DNA of 64,000 nucleotides from Klebsormidium nitens (GCA_000708835.1 DF236952.1:235448-299447); one strand, 5' to 3'. Numbered from the stretch's first letter, positions 34,550 to 47,118 are shown. Made by a program: numbers and translations. Notes: generated by a model from the letters alone, not told the origin.

Positions 34550-35709
34550 TATTTATTTCCGTATCGAGGGAGTTGTTGCGTGGTTGCAGAATTGTTCGGC
34601 TGTGCGGCGTCATTACTCCCGTGTGCTCATCACGAAACCGCTGACGGCTCACTGGTCATCCAGTCCTAGTGGCAAATTGCTCTGTTGGTCTTGCCCTTAT
34701 ACAAGCCGGTCGCTCGAACTTGACGTACGGACGACTCTGGAAAACGCAGATATCGATCGTGCCCGTAAAAAGCTTCCCATTGAGAAGTAGAATATTTCTG
34801 TAGAAACTCAACTTGATCAGATCGGTCGTCTAAGCTAGTGCTTTTGCTGAGCATCAGAGCTTTTGAGTTCATCAAGCTGCGTCTAGAGGACGATTTCACC
34901 TCTGCAGAAGCTTCCTCCTAGAATCAAGGCCGGCGTTTCTTTGGCTTTTAAAAAAGCCTGCTCAAAGACGTTTCACTCTGCCGCTTGTTCTCGAGATTGG
35001 CTCCCACAGCAAACTCGAAATCTGCTTCGCTGTGAGACACCATATGAAATGATCAAATGATAAAATTTGTAACTCTGACCTGTTTAAAGCACCGAAGCAA
35101 AGATCTGGATGTAGGAACTTCTGGCCCTCCTTTGCGCGATGCAATGCGTTAGGGATGAGATCCTCAATCAGGAGAGCTCTGTAAGAAAAGCCGCATGTAA
35201 GACATCGCCGTTCGCGGGCCTTTCGAGAAAGAACATGGCAACACGCACGAACCAGCGAGAAAGCTTCCCATTCTCCTACGCCGAAAGGTGACGCCACATG
35301 CGCTTGCCACGTCTTTTTCCATGTGGGCATATGTCCCGCAGAACCCTTGCCAAGTTAGCCTTTCCGCACGTCAGAGGATGAGACGCTATTCCAGGGACGG
35401 CGTCCTTCGACGCGGTAAGGTTTCGAACTGTGGGCGCCCATCGATCTCACTTCGTCGTCGATGCCAGTTTGCTTCAGAAAACCAGGCCCGCTGCAAGTTG
35501 TGTTCTGTGTGCATTTCTGGCTCGACAGAGTAAGGGCAAAAGTTTAGAGAGTTGCCATTGAAAGTGGCTGTAAAGAGGCGCCAACCCAAGGTACTGCGGC
35601 TCAAAACTATCTTCAGCTCTGGCAAGTTCTTCACAGAGAGTCCCTCTTCGCATCCTAAGCCTCTGACAAATCACCTTTCTGACAAGTTGCCTCCTCAATT
35701 CTTCCCAGA

Positions 35710-38700
35710 ATGGCAGGCCGCAAGCGCTCTTTTGCCAGCCCATTCTTTACCCTTCTTCCCACCTCTCTCACAGCTCTGTGTCTCTTCTGCTTTCCTTCTT
35801 CCTCCGCTCTCCCTCTGCCTCCCTCAACAGACTCTCGCGTCAGCCCAGCGATCAACCCTTCCGGCGCTTACGACCCCGACGCTTCCGGTGTGTCCACCGG
35901 TTACAACACCACAAAACCGGGAGGTGTCTGGACCGTGGTCACTACCAAGTCCGGCGTCTCGGGGGTTCACTGGGTGATCACACCGATTGTCAACACGCTG
36001 GTGATGATCGATCGGAGCGACAAAAACAACAGCTACCTGACGCTCCCCGACGGCCGCCCCTCGGTCGCGTGCGCGCACGATTTGGCGAACCCCGCGGCCG
36101 CGCCGCGCGCGCTGGACGTCATCTACAACGCGTTCTGCTCCGGGGGGCTGTTTTGGCCCAACGGGACACTGGTGGTGCAGGGGGGGTACCAGGAAACCAG
36201 CGGGTCCGACATCGGCTACAACGCGGTGCGCAATCTGGATCCCTGCCCTGCGAATGGCACGTGCGACTTTTATGAGTACAAAGGTGAGGGCGCCGTGAGG
36301 AGAGGCTTTGCTCCTTCGTTCAGAGGAAGGGAAGTTGTGAGTATTGGAGATCTTCATGGCTGTGAGCTGTTCTTGACGCTTTGAAAGCGTTCTGAATCTA
36401 CCGGGTGTGATGGATCAGTCCTACTGATGCAAGCTGCCTAGAAGGACGGATGAACTCATCATCCGAAGACGTACCCTGATCTTTTCGACAAGCAAACAGA
36501 AGCAAGGAAGCCGAGGGAATAATCTGAGGGTGGCCTCAATTGCTGGCGCCGCACAAAGAAAGTGATGGATCTTCCAGATTCTGCACGCATCTCCGAACAT
36601 TCTTCTGAAAGGAATCTCAGAAGAGGAACTCGTGCTTTCTGGTGACTGATACAAGAGAAGTTGGAAAGTTGGGTCCAAAAAACGGGTTGAATGTATCCCT
36701 GAATGATGTTTCAATGGTACCCCGAAACATCATTCAGGGTACCATTGAAACCTGGTACCCTTTCATCATTCCTGTTATCTGCTCGCCAAGGCTTTTCAGA
36801 GCGCATCAATGATAGCATCGAGAAAACGTCTCTGTTTCACAGTCATGTAAAACAGGCTTGTTCCGCTTTTGGACATGGCTAAATGCTGCCGACTTGAGGT
36901 GAGCATCGGAGTTCATTTGATGAACGTCAAGTCATCCACGGAGGCGGGACGGAGCATCCGGTTGAGGGATTTCGTGTAAGAATTGGATCTGCACCTTCTT
37001 CCGCTGCCCAAAATAAATCCCTATGTACGAGGACGCAGTGCTTCCTAAACCCGTGCGCGTGCCGTCGCTGAAATAAACCCCAGCTTCCAAAACTCTGGAC
37101 CAATAGCTATCTTTCGCTCACGTCTTTGTGGCTCATCTTGTGCCAGGTGTCACACTCCTGGCGAAGCGCTGGTACCCGACCGCCCACATAATGCCGGAAG
37201 GTGACCGGTTGATCCTGATCGGGGGATCCACTCAGGGCTTCATTTTCCTCATCGATGATGAGGAATCCAACTCGGCGACGTACGAGTTCCATCCTCGGAC
37301 CAAACCGGCGGATATGAAGGTACGTGTCTCTGCTCGAGTGTACCTCTCACGGCTTACACTTTCGATACGGCGGTAACAAGTCCGGATCTGGAAAGAAATG
37401 GATTCTGTGACTCAAGAACAATTGGTGCAGCAGCAATCGAACCAGAAGCTAGGTGAATTACATTTGTTGAACGGTGGTGACAAGTCCGAGTTTGGAGAAA
37501 TAGGAACAAGTCTGTGACTCAAGATCAGGGCAACGTTCGAACCAGAAGCGGGTGTTCATCTGGTGTTGCGGCGGTTGGATATGATCTGGTCTTCAACGTT
37601 CAACAAAATTCTTTCAATAAGTTTATTGGTGTTTCAATTTTCTTCAATCGAAGGACAGCTGTCTTCACCGAAGGGGTTATTCAAGAATGGATGCGAATGC
37701 CTTTTTTGCATTTGAAAACCCTTATTCCGCTCATTCCCGTTTACGAATTTTGTAGAATTTTGCGTTTCAAGTGTCTGCCCTGACCTCCTCTGGAAACAGC
37801 GAGACAAGATTTCTTAATTTCCGTCTGACACGTGTCCTCGTCTGCAACAGCTCCGCCCCATGCCGCTGCTGACGCGCGCGTCCCCGGCCGTGCTGTACCC
37901 GTTCCTGCATTTAATGCCCAACGGCTACTTCTTCGTGATGGCCAACACCCAGGCGGTGCTCTTCAATTTTGACACGGGGGACGAGATCCTTCTACCGGAT
38001 ATCCCGGGCAAGATCTGCCGGTCTTACCCCTGGGCCGGTGGGGCTTTTCGTCAGCTCGGTTGATTGCTTTAGTTTCCTGAGACCAGTTGTTTTCGTCATA
38101 GAGAATATTGTCGCTAACCAGGCTGATCAGCGGACCTAAGTGTCATATTGTTGGACAATCAAACGGGCCTTTTTAGGACTTTTTACTGCCCAATTCCACT
38201 TTCTAACCAGCTTACAATCATCCATGTGTAGGGGCAAAAAACTTCTGGCGTTAGAGGACGACCCAATCAATCGTGTGGTCAGAATGTTTTCTTGTCGGGG
38301 TTCTCATCCTCTTCGGAAACCAGCCGATAACAAAGATTTCGGGCCAAGATCTGAGCACCTTTGTGTTCCACTTTCTTCACTTGCCTCCAAGAACCTGATT
38401 CTTGAGTCGGGAAGATAACTGAGAGTAACCCCCTATCAACGCATTTAGCTGCGCTAAACATTCGATGTCGCAGACACTGAATCTCAACCCACATCGTCTC
38501 TCTCTCGGGTGGCGATACCGGGAGTTTTTGCCCACCTATTCCTCGCCCGCGCAGGTTCCTCGGTGCTCCTTCCTTTGTCCTCCGCCAATAACTACACGCA
38601 CGAGATCCTGGTCTGCGGTGGCTCTCCTTTTGACAATGACATGTCACGGGACAAAAAGGCGTCCGATTCCTGCGGACGCATCCGTCCGCTGGACGCCAAC

Positions 38701-40453
38701 CCGCAGTGGGAGATGGAGACCATGCCGGACGCCCGCATCATGCCGGACCTCATCATGACGGCGAACGGACAGGCGAGTGGTTTCGAAGAATGGGCGGTCG
38801 TTTATCCTGGCATCACAGAAGCTAGCACTGGAGTTGGCAGCTTGGAGCGAGTGAATCCGCGACGAAAGTTTCTGGTTTGATTCCCTAGCGCTTTGATCTT
38901 GCGAGACCATTCAAATGGTGCTTGCTGCAGTTAAGGGATGGTTGTAAGATTCGTCTTCCGAAATGCTCGTTTAGAGACCCCATCGGGGTTCGTCTGCTTT
39001 TCTTTCCCAGATCCCGCTTTCGATGTGAATGCGTTTCGTTACGAAGTTTCGCCCCCCGCTCGATGAATCTTTCGAGATTCCGATCCCTGTTTACCGCAAA
39101 GCAGTATTTACCCGCTGACCCCGTCAAGCCGTATCTCGTCCTGCTTGTGAAAGCTTGATTTCCCCCAAACAGCAGGTCCTAAAGCACGGATGACTGGAGA
39201 ACGTCGAGCACTCTGTTCTCTCGCAGCTCGAATATGGCGTTAGAGTTTGCAACTCCAGGTTTACGTTCAGTCAGTAGTACCTATTTCAATTCCGTTGGGC
39301 TTACAGGTGGTCATCGTGAACGGCGCCCGGCAGGGCCGCGCCGGCAACTCCAACGGCACCTCATTCGCCCACAACCCGGTCCTCACGCCCGCCCTCTACA
39401 ACCCCCGGGCGCCGAACGGCACCCGGTTTACTAACCTTAACCCAACCACCATCGGACGGCTGTATCACTCCCTCGCAACACTGGGCCCCGACGGCGCGAT
39501 ACTGATCGGGGGGAGTGCCCCTTATGATTGCTGCCCCGGGTGCGGGCCCACGTGCTACGAATCATATGGTTACACGTGTACCAACGCCCCAAACGCGGAC
39601 TGCTACCCGAGCGAGTACACGATCGAGCGCTTCTTCCCGCCATACTTTTTCAACAGCGCCGTGCCACAGCCCGTCATAAGCAGCGCGCCGGCCGGCATCG
39701 CGTATGGGCAGGCGTTCAAGGTGGTGTTCCGGGTGCGGTCGGGGCTGACCGCGCCCGCGGTGCGCGCGGCCATTGTGAACCCGGGCTTCGGTGAGTGTTA
39801 ACAGGTTTCAGGGGACTAGGGTTCTAGGGTTTTGAGGAAGAAGGCTCTTTTCCAACGGTTAGTCTGAATCAAAGCGCGCCGTTTGGACAGCGCCCGCTCG
39901 GCTGATTGCGCAGGGAAGCCGTTTGGCACGGAGACTTGAAGCGATTGCGACCTCGAACTGTCTCTTTTGGTAAGAATCATTAGTTCGTCTCATCATCGAG
40001 GAACGGGTGGAAGTCAAGAGGACCCTCGAACCAACGTGCTTATTGAAGCCGGCTCTGGCGAGATGGCCCTTGCAACTCCTCTCCGCAACTAGACTTCAGC
40101 TGCGAAGTATACAAAGGCCACGAGCAACGATTGACCCTTCGGTGTTGTTGAAAACGGCTCCACTGAGGTGCTGATTAGTGCACCCAAAGAACGGAACGAA
40201 GTGCAACCCTGCAAACAGAAAGGTGCCCATCCTAGTTTTTCCCGCTGCAGGCACGCACTCTCAGCACATGGGCCACCGCTTCGTCTGGCTGGACATCGAC
40301 TACGCCAACCTCACCTACTCCAAATCTACCGGTGACGTCACCGCCTCCGTCACCGCCCCACCGAGCAACCTCATCGCGCCCCCCGGCTACTATTACCTCT
40401 TCTGCCACGAATCCAACATTCCATCGAAGTCCGTGTGGGTGCAGCTGACGTAG
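35710..40453 (+). CDS. Secreted glyoxal oxidase-like copper radical oxidase, paralogue 1
   Basis: Six exons: 35710-36283, 37147-37319, 37851-38037, 38555-38772, 39307-39790, 40251-40453; 612 aa. Family enzymes oxidise aldehydes to acids and release H2O2, usually in the cell wall, using Cu and a Tyr-Cys cofactor. The expected ligands are all present: Cys143 in NAFCSGG, Tyr201 in KRWYP, Tyr437-His438 in RLYHSL, and His548 in THSQHMG. Residues 1 to about 33 form a signal peptide. Then the glyoxal-oxidase N-domain (GVSGVHWVI), kelch-type repeats (PNGTLVVQGG, PDGAILIGG) and the C-terminal DUF1929-like domain (PPGYYYLFCH) follow. Several N-x-S/T sites suggest glycosylation. Cys-rich DCCPGCGPTCYE near 458-470 is shared with paralogue 2. 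Intron 4 starts with GC (GCGAGT) rather than GT. Intron 1 holds a strong hairpin. Confidence 0.92.
36698..36738. repeat. Perfect hairpin in glyoxal oxidase 1 intron 1
   Basis: CCTGAATGATGTTTC (36698-36712) pairs with GAAACATCATTCAGG (36724-36738): 15 perfect base pairs with an 11-base loop. The TTTCAATGGTACC part overlaps a second inverted pair with GGTACCATTGAAA just right of the first, so two alternative stem-loops share sequence. Confidence 0.85.
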
Positions 40454-41781
40454 GTAGTGCACGAGCTTCGTGGGTGGTTGTCTTGAGGACCTGGGGTGAC
40501 GTAAGGATGACGTAGGATATTTTTGAACGCAGGAGAAACAGGCTACTTTTTCCATATAATAACTATACGTGTTATCTATAAGATGCTGCTGGCTACAGGG
40601 AAGGCTGGAGTCCGTTTGGTTGTTGCTGGCGGCGAGGAAATCGTTTCGAGTTGTGCTCGCAGAACAGGAAAAGTTGGAACAAGTTGGTGTTCTCTTTGAC
40701 GCTGCAGAATTGCGAACTAAGGAAGGAGTCACCCTCTTCGTAATGAAAAGCGACAAGACGCTTCAAACAGAGACGCCGCCACATAGTACGTAGGCACTTT
40801 AGTGCAATTTGTGCTTCTTTTGACTCCTATTATTGGCCCATACGTACATGTGAGAGGCAGCTCCGACGTCGAGGCTCGAAAGCTGAGCTTGGTGGATCGT
40901 ACGTGTGAACCGCGGTGGCCCTCGGTATGATCCTCGCGTGCAACAATTAGGGTATGGTTGATCATGAGATGAACCAAAATCAACAGATCGAGAGAGTTGA
41001 TGCATCACATGGCGTTATGTCACCAATGCCGCGCATGCACGTGTCTAAACCATGCACTACATCTGGGACAACCAAGATGTGGTCCAACTCATTTAAGATT
41101 TTAACTTAAGTAAGTTGTACATAGGAGCAGGCACTCCTGCGATCTCGCAAATCAGTGTAAAGATTGCATGCCATGAGAAACTTATGGTCGCACCGGCGTG
41201 AGCTGCCACATGTCCTCACGAAAAGAAGTTATTCTCAACCGACTTTGGCCTCCTACAGGTTTGCATGAAGACGTTCGTGTTAGGGGCGGTAAAGTACATA
41301 AGAACACATTTGCCCAGCGTCGTCAAAACATATTGGTGCACGTGCCTGATCAAACATGATCAATTGGACATGCATTGAAAAACAAGTGAGATGTCGAATA
41401 TGAAACTTGAGGAGCCTTGAGGAGCCTTGAGGAGCCTCAGAGAATATCGAAAAGTACATGTGGAGTGTTTATTGGAGTAAATCCGTCTGAAATATCTCTT
41501 GGAAAAATGGGTTATTGTCTCGTCCTCTACGACTCGCGCGCAGCCAACCTGCTTTGCGTTCTAGCTGCAGACTGAAGGCATAGGTACGACTCTAGTACAG
41601 ACTCTGGCAAGTAACTCATTATGGACTCTCAAGCATACTGGGGTCAACGCGACTTCTAAGATCAGCCTACTTCAAATCATCTGGCGACCAAGCGAACCCA
41701 TTTCGCGCCCCTAAACCTCGCTCGGAATCCATGTTCAACCAACAAATCTTAACCCTGCCGTTAGCTAGGTCACGTCATCCT
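40454..41781. other. Intergenic stretch between convergent genes
   Basis: 1.3 kb between the 3' ends of glyoxal oxidase 1 (plus) and the germin-like gene (minus). Contains three tandem TTGAGGAGCC units at 41407-41436. No gene recognised. It probably holds both 3' UTRs. Confidence 0.5.
41407..41436. repeat. Three tandem TTGAGGAGCC units
   Basis: Three perfect 10-base direct repeats in the intergenic region downstream of glyoxal oxidase 1. No function visible. Confidence 0.85.
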
Positions 41782-44700
41782 TTAGTTGGACTGATAAGTG
41801 ATGCCCTCACCGCACCCGGTGTCGCTAGTGCCGACAGGGTTCCCGGAGGCTGGGAACTTCGCCTTGATGGCTTCGATCGCGGCCGACTGGGCGTTGAACG
41901 CGACCTGGGTAATGGTTCCGGGAATCCCGCTGGGCAGGAACAGTGCGCTGCCGACCCTCTGCGAAAAATTGAGAAAGTGTGAGCCGCACGATAAGCATGC
42001 TTCAAAACATCGGACGGTCGAAGACCGTTAGCAGAATGCGACCTGGGTAATGGTGGTCGGAATGCCGCTGGGCAGTAAAAGCGCGGCGGCTGCCGACTCT
42101 CTGCAAATATGAGGAGAGGCGTGAGCCGATGGATTGGNNNNNNNNNNNNNNNNNNNNNNNNNNNNNNNNNNNNNNNNNNNNNNNNNNNNNNNNNNNNNNN
42201 NNNNNNNNNNNNNNNNNNNNNNNNNNNNNNNNNNNNNNNNNNNNNNNNNNNNNNNNNNNNNNNNNNNNNNNNNNNNNNNNNNNNNNNNNNNNNNNNNNNN
42301 NNNNNNNNNNNNNNNNNNNNNNNNNNNNNNNNNNNNNNNNNNNNNNNNNNNNNNNNNNNNNNNNNNNNNNNNNNNNNNNNNNNNNNNNNNNNNNNNNNNN
42401 NNNNNNNNNNNNNNNNNNNNNNNNNNNNNNNNNNNNNNNNNNNNNNNNNNNNNNNNNNNNNNNNNNNNNNNNNNNNNNNNNNNNNNNNNNNNNNNNNNNN
42501 NNNNNNNNNNNNNNNNNNNNNNNNNNNNNNNNNNNNNNNNNNNNNNNNNNNNNNNNNNNNNNNNNNNNNNNNNNNNNNNNNNNNNNNNNNNNNNNNNNNN
42601 NNNNNNNNNNNNNNNNNNNNNNNNNNNNNNNNNNNNNNNNNNNNNNNNNNNNNNNNNNNNNNNNNNNNNNNNNNNNNNNNNNNNNNGATGGATTGGCACG
42701 GTGTTAAACATCGGACGTTCGAAGACCGTTAACCGAGCGACCTGGGTGATGGTTCCGGGAATGCCGCTGGGCAGGAACAGCGTGCTGCCGACCCTCTGCG
42801 AAGACCCAAAGCAAGATGAGCCGTAGGATTAGCACGGTTTTTGACATCGGACGGTCGAAGGACGTCGAAAACGTAGAAAAGTGTTAGCATTACGACCCGG
42901 GAGACGCTGGTGAGGATGCGGAGATCAGGGGAAGAGCTCGCTGCCGACCCTCTGCGAGGAGGAATACGAGAGCGTGGGCCGGGTAGGACATGTTGGGTTC
43001 TTATCGGACGGTTGCGCAGCTCCAAAAGTTGAACGGCGAACAGTGCCAGCGATCTGGGAGTTACAAAGCCGGCTGAATCGGCGTTGATGGCAGTGGGGGA
43101 AGTGGATCCTTTCAACGCGCTTGAACGAGGCCACTCCTCCGGAACTACTTTAATTACTCTCGGAGTCATTCTCAGGTGCTTCTCCTGCTCGAAACTTCTG
43201 CAGCAAGCGCTCGACGCCAATGCGCTGCTTTCCCAAGACAGCTACCGGAACGGACCAACGGCTTTCTGCTAGTCAACCTTATTCCTTCCCTGACTCCGAG
43301 GGACTGGCATACGAACCCCTCCGCCGCTTTCCACACTGGCCGTCCTGCTTGGAGCTTTGTAACATCAATCCCTGCCATTTGATTCCTTCCAACCCAGCAA
43401 GAGCGTAACACGAGGATATACTGCACTACGCATCAAAGCACGCACTGACGGACTGTTCTGGCTCCTCAAAACCACGGCGACGTGGCCATGACAAGGATCT
43501 GCCTGAAGAGAGTAGACCAACATCCCACACTTTTGGTCACCACAAGCGCACAAACCCAAAAGTCTGACCCGGAGTTTGAGGTGGGTTTCCAGGTCTCTGC
43601 CTGTTGAACGCTGCGAGCGCGTTGGCTAACCTGCCCGAGCCGGTCCTTTGCTGGGCGCGAGACATTCCTTAATGTCTTCGAGAGCCATTGTAATCAAAAC
43701 CCAGAATATATAACCTGGGTTCCCGAGTTCTGGTTGTTGAGCGCCGGAAGCGCCCTGGCTTTGCTGCTCGGGCTGGTGACTAACTGAGAATGAAAACCCG
43801 CAAACGTTGTCAAACCCATAAAATAGAACCCAAAATCGCAAACCCTGGTTTGCTAACCTGGGTTCCTGGGTTCTGGCTGTTAAGCGCAGCTAGCGCCCTG
43901 GCTCCGCTGTTCGAGTTGGTGTTCTGCTGGAAGTGGATCAGACCGCGGGGGAAGACGAACGCGTCACCCGCGTTCAAAGTGGTCGAGTACAGGGTGTCTG
44001 CAGGCAAAGAAAGATAACGTCGGCGGCTCAGGAGGAAGGGTGAGTGACGGCAGCGAGCATTTGCACTCTCGGAATCCACTTGCTCAATTGAGACGCAACT
44101 TTGAGTGGGTATTGTAAGAGTCGATTGGGTGGCGAGACGGAAAAGCGGCGTTTCACAGCTCAGCGGAGATTCGTTTATGGCTAAGGTCGAATTTTAGAAA
44201 TCTACAGGGGGAGTAGGCATTTTGTAAAGGCGAGGCTGTGGATTGAGGATGGAAGGAGATCAGCCAATCGTCTATGCTAATCCTGATCGCACAGTGAAGC
44301 TTCTTGCGAAGGTCGGCCCAAAGTTCTATTTTGAGAGCGCTGCTTTCGATTTGGGAGTGGCTTCGACTGACCCACAGATCCCGAAAGGCTGGCAATTGAC
44401 ACCGGAGCGAGTCCAGGCTGAGCTTGCAGAGTGAAACTCACTGTTGGTGTCAACGAAGCCGACGTACAGCTGGCCCTCGATCACGAACAGGAGCTCCGTG
44501 GCGCGGGGGTGGGTGTGGATGGGGCTGCACCATAAGGGGAGCAAAGGTCAGATAAGTAAAAGTATGTAAGTATAAGTATGTGTATGGTAAAGAAGTTCGT
44601 AATATTAAAGTCTGCTCGACAAAGCGCTCCCCTGCTTTCTTCCATGAGACTTGTGTCTTGCACGTTATTGCTCACCATGAAAACGCGCTCAGTGTGCTTA

Positions 44701-47118
44701 GGCCTGCTTTGGCAGAAGCTTCAGACACAGCCAGAGAGCTGACGGCAATCACCGTAAGTAGTTGCCAAAGTCGTTACGCTTTTCAGAGCAGCAACAGCGG
44801 CGCACGGATCGGAGAGACACATGACTTTGAACCCCATAACGTGAAAGATTTCATGAGTTTTGTCGGGCTCTGCAAACCGCAATTCACTTACATGCAAAAT
44901 GAAGAAACAGTGGTGCGCAAAAATAGCTCAAGATGAAGCAGATGAAGGATCGCAAGAAGGGAAGCAAAGAAAGACTTAGGAGAAAAGAAAACAAGGGACA
45001 AGAAATGGATTCAGATGGGTATGACACTGAGCGCTCTTGGAGACAGAAAATCACACGCGCGGAAAGAGGAAGTGGTCTAGGAGGAATCGTTGACTCAGGT
45101 TGGCCGAAGCACAGAAGAGAGGTGGCTTAAAGCAGAATTAAGCAGTAAAAGTGGAAAAGATGGACAAGAAGAGGGACGGAAGGTGGGCTCAATCCGGAAG
45201 TAGCAGTGGGGACTCATCAAAGAGCCGTGGGTCAGCTCCGGCAGAATGACAAAGTAGGATTGGGGTGGGTTTAAGAAGGATTCGAGAATACAGATTGAGA
45301 AAATTGCATGGATTGAATGCGGAAAACTAAAGATGGAGAAAGGGCTTGTAACTCACTTCTGGCCGCAAGGTGCGTAGTTGATGTAGGTGTACGAGATACC
45401 CTGGGACCTGCAAAAATGGAAGTCCATCTCGGACGTCAGACTCAGACTCAAGCGAGGTCTCTGCAGCAATTTAAAAACCGTCGCTGATTGTCCAGCACTT
45501 TGCAATTGTCCTGTATCGGTCCTTTTCTCTGTGATACTTCATCGTACGTCTTTCTGGCGCATGCAATCCCAGGATGAAACCCGGCAGAGATCCCACAGCT
45601 GAGTCATTGCGCAACAGGAGAAGCATGGGACCCAGAGAAACCGCTGGTCGAGAGGCAAGTAATCACTTGAGCACCATCGCTCTGAGCTGCTTCTTCGGGT
45701 TGCGACAGAGGAGAGCTTCTGCGCTTAAATCTGCATTACAGAGCACAGGAAAGGCAAGCAGCTTTACAATTAGCCTGCACAACTTAAAACAATTGCAAAG
45801 CTGATTGGAGGGCGACCCCTCCCGTACACGGAGTTGCCAAAGAGAACGGAAAGGTGGCGCCGGCCTTGTGTCCAGCCGCCAGAATCAAATACTGTTTTCT
45901 CCCGGTAAGGACTGTAGGAGCGGCTTACGTGAGAGCCGGGAAACTCGCCGCATTGGCAGACTTGGCACCGCTCCCCTGGCCGGATGTCACGTTGACGTTG
46001 TTCAGACCACGGAAGGCAAAGTTGCCGCCAGTGACTGTAGGAACACAAAAGAGAGTCCATGTTTCAGAGGACTCACGTGGATACTTGACATGTGCGAACT
46101 GAAGAACCTCATGAGTGCTGGAAAAAGCTGGAAGGACCCTTCTTGTGCTCAATTTGCGTTCTCAGAAGCTTTGCTGTCAATCAACACTGGAAGGATTGGT
46201 AAGATCTGGAAGCCATCTCTTTTCAACGTCTGATACTCAATGATACCCGCAAAGCAGAACAAATCTGTGTGTATGATTGAGTTGGTTTAGCGGGTAGCTA
46301 AAGGTGGGGTTTGCAAGGTGGGGACGTCCAGATAGCCACTAGGCTATCATAAGGGCACTAGTACACTCATAGCCTGAGAAGGCCTTCAGAGGACTAAGCT
46401 AAGCTGAGAGGGCCTGACAGCATTGCCAATTGGTTTGTCAGACGGAGAGCTCCTTAAAGCCTGGCATTGCATGCATGCGTGGGGGTCTGAAAACGCTCTC
46501 CATATCCGCTGCTCACTGCTACTGCTCACAAACAATTTATGCTTAGACAGCATTTGTTCTGCTGAAGTACGAATGCCTCATGATCATTTGGTATGAGTTT
46601 GCAGCTCAAATCCAAAGTCAGTTGCATAATGCACTTCAGGGGCCATCCCAGTGTTTTAAGGACAATCAAAAGGGAGCAACCATCTCTCGTCTCCTACACT
46701 GAAGAACAAGACCTGACAGCTGTACCACTCTTGCTGGTGGGGGTCCTTAATCCAAACACTGTTTCGTTGGCATTAACCATGTTCACAAACCAGGACTTTA
46801 CATTGGGACAGTTCACAATGCAAGCAATGGACGCGACTGAACCAAGAGCACGCCAGCTCATTTCACGATTACGAGCACGCCACTACATTCCATGATTGAC
46901 ATGCCCAAGTTCAAGTGGCCTCCCGAGAAGTGGGGACACAGAGGGAGAAAAGGGAAACTTCTAGCGGCAGGGAAGCAGGGAGCTTTCAGTAATGCAGCAA
47001 TCTTACTGGGGCCATTGGCTGCGGAGAGTACAAAGTCAGCCACCGGGTCCGCATCGGACGCGAAAGCGACAACAGCCACCGCCGCCAAGACCAGCATCAA
47101 CACACCGGCGCGAGCCAT
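41782..47118 (-). CDS. Germin-like protein (secreted cupin)
   Basis: Six exons: 47007-47118, 45929-46034, 45357-45407, 44442-44524, 43858-43997, 41782-41958; 222 aa, the usual germin length. Residues 1 to about 20 are a signal peptide followed by SDADPVADF, the typical germin start. Both cupin metal motifs are intact: HTHPRATE at 93-100 (His93, His95, Glu100) with Gly107, and [16 protein letters not shown] at 128-143 (His139). Germins bind Mn and act as oxalate oxidases or superoxide dismutases in the cell wall, both making H2O2; this sequence cannot tell which. The N-terminal cysteine pair of land-plant germins is missing, which is unusual; a single Cys sits in APCGQ. The last intron contains a 549-base run of N and tandem copies of both flanking exon edges. 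It is encoded opposite to, and between, the two glyoxal oxidases. Confidence 0.92.
41850..42970. repeat. Tandem array over the germin last-exon acceptor, with assembly gap
   Basis: Copies of the exon 6 start ([11 protein letters not shown] coding, minus strand) with its CTGCAG-type acceptor occur near 41950, 42091, 42787 and 42952. At least the copies near 42040-42110 and 42740-42800 keep long stretches of the frame (LPSGIP, TITQVA). Linker segments containing CATCGGACG(G/T)TCGAAG recur between copies. The gap is flanked on both sides by GATGGATTGG, so more copies are probably hidden in it. Confidence 0.85.
42138..42686. other. Assembly gap (549 N)
   Basis: A run of N inside the last intron of the germin-like gene. 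Matching GATGGATTGG on both edges shows it interrupts a tandem repeat. True length is unknown. Confidence 0.98.
43578..43930. repeat. Tandem array over the germin exon 5 donor, 3 copies
   Basis: Copies of the exon 5 end (minus strand: [12 protein letters not shown] then a GTTAGC donor) anchor near 43855, 43712 and 43578, with spacing about 143 and 134. The middle copy reads [11 protein letters not shown] followed by GTTATA; the distal one is more degraded. They lie downstream of the real exon end. Confidence 0.8.

Larger units (their letters stand above)
29948..35709. other. Long intergenic region with repeats, no gene recognised
   Basis: 5.8 kb upstream of both flanking genes (acidic protein on minus, glyoxal oxidase on plus), so it should contain both promoters. 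It holds a (CTG)7 run, a 178 bp inverted-repeat element and one copy of a dispersed repeat, listed separately. A GC-rich island at about 32258-32337 is isolated in AT-richer sequence. A TATATAAA on the plus strand near 30347 has no gene model after it. None of the open frames looks coding. Confidence 0.5.

Noticed and set aside
34962-35330. 122-codon minus-strand open frame
   Set aside because: No recognisable motif, random-looking composition and no neighbouring exon.
42028-42826. Long open frames across 42138-42686
   Set aside because: They are open only because the gap is a run of N; the coding-like ends are copies of the germin last exon.
43208-43224. CTCGACGCCAATGCGCT shared with 51569 (germin and glyoxal oxidase introns)
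   Set aside because: A single 17-base match without flanking similarity can occur by chance in a window of this size.
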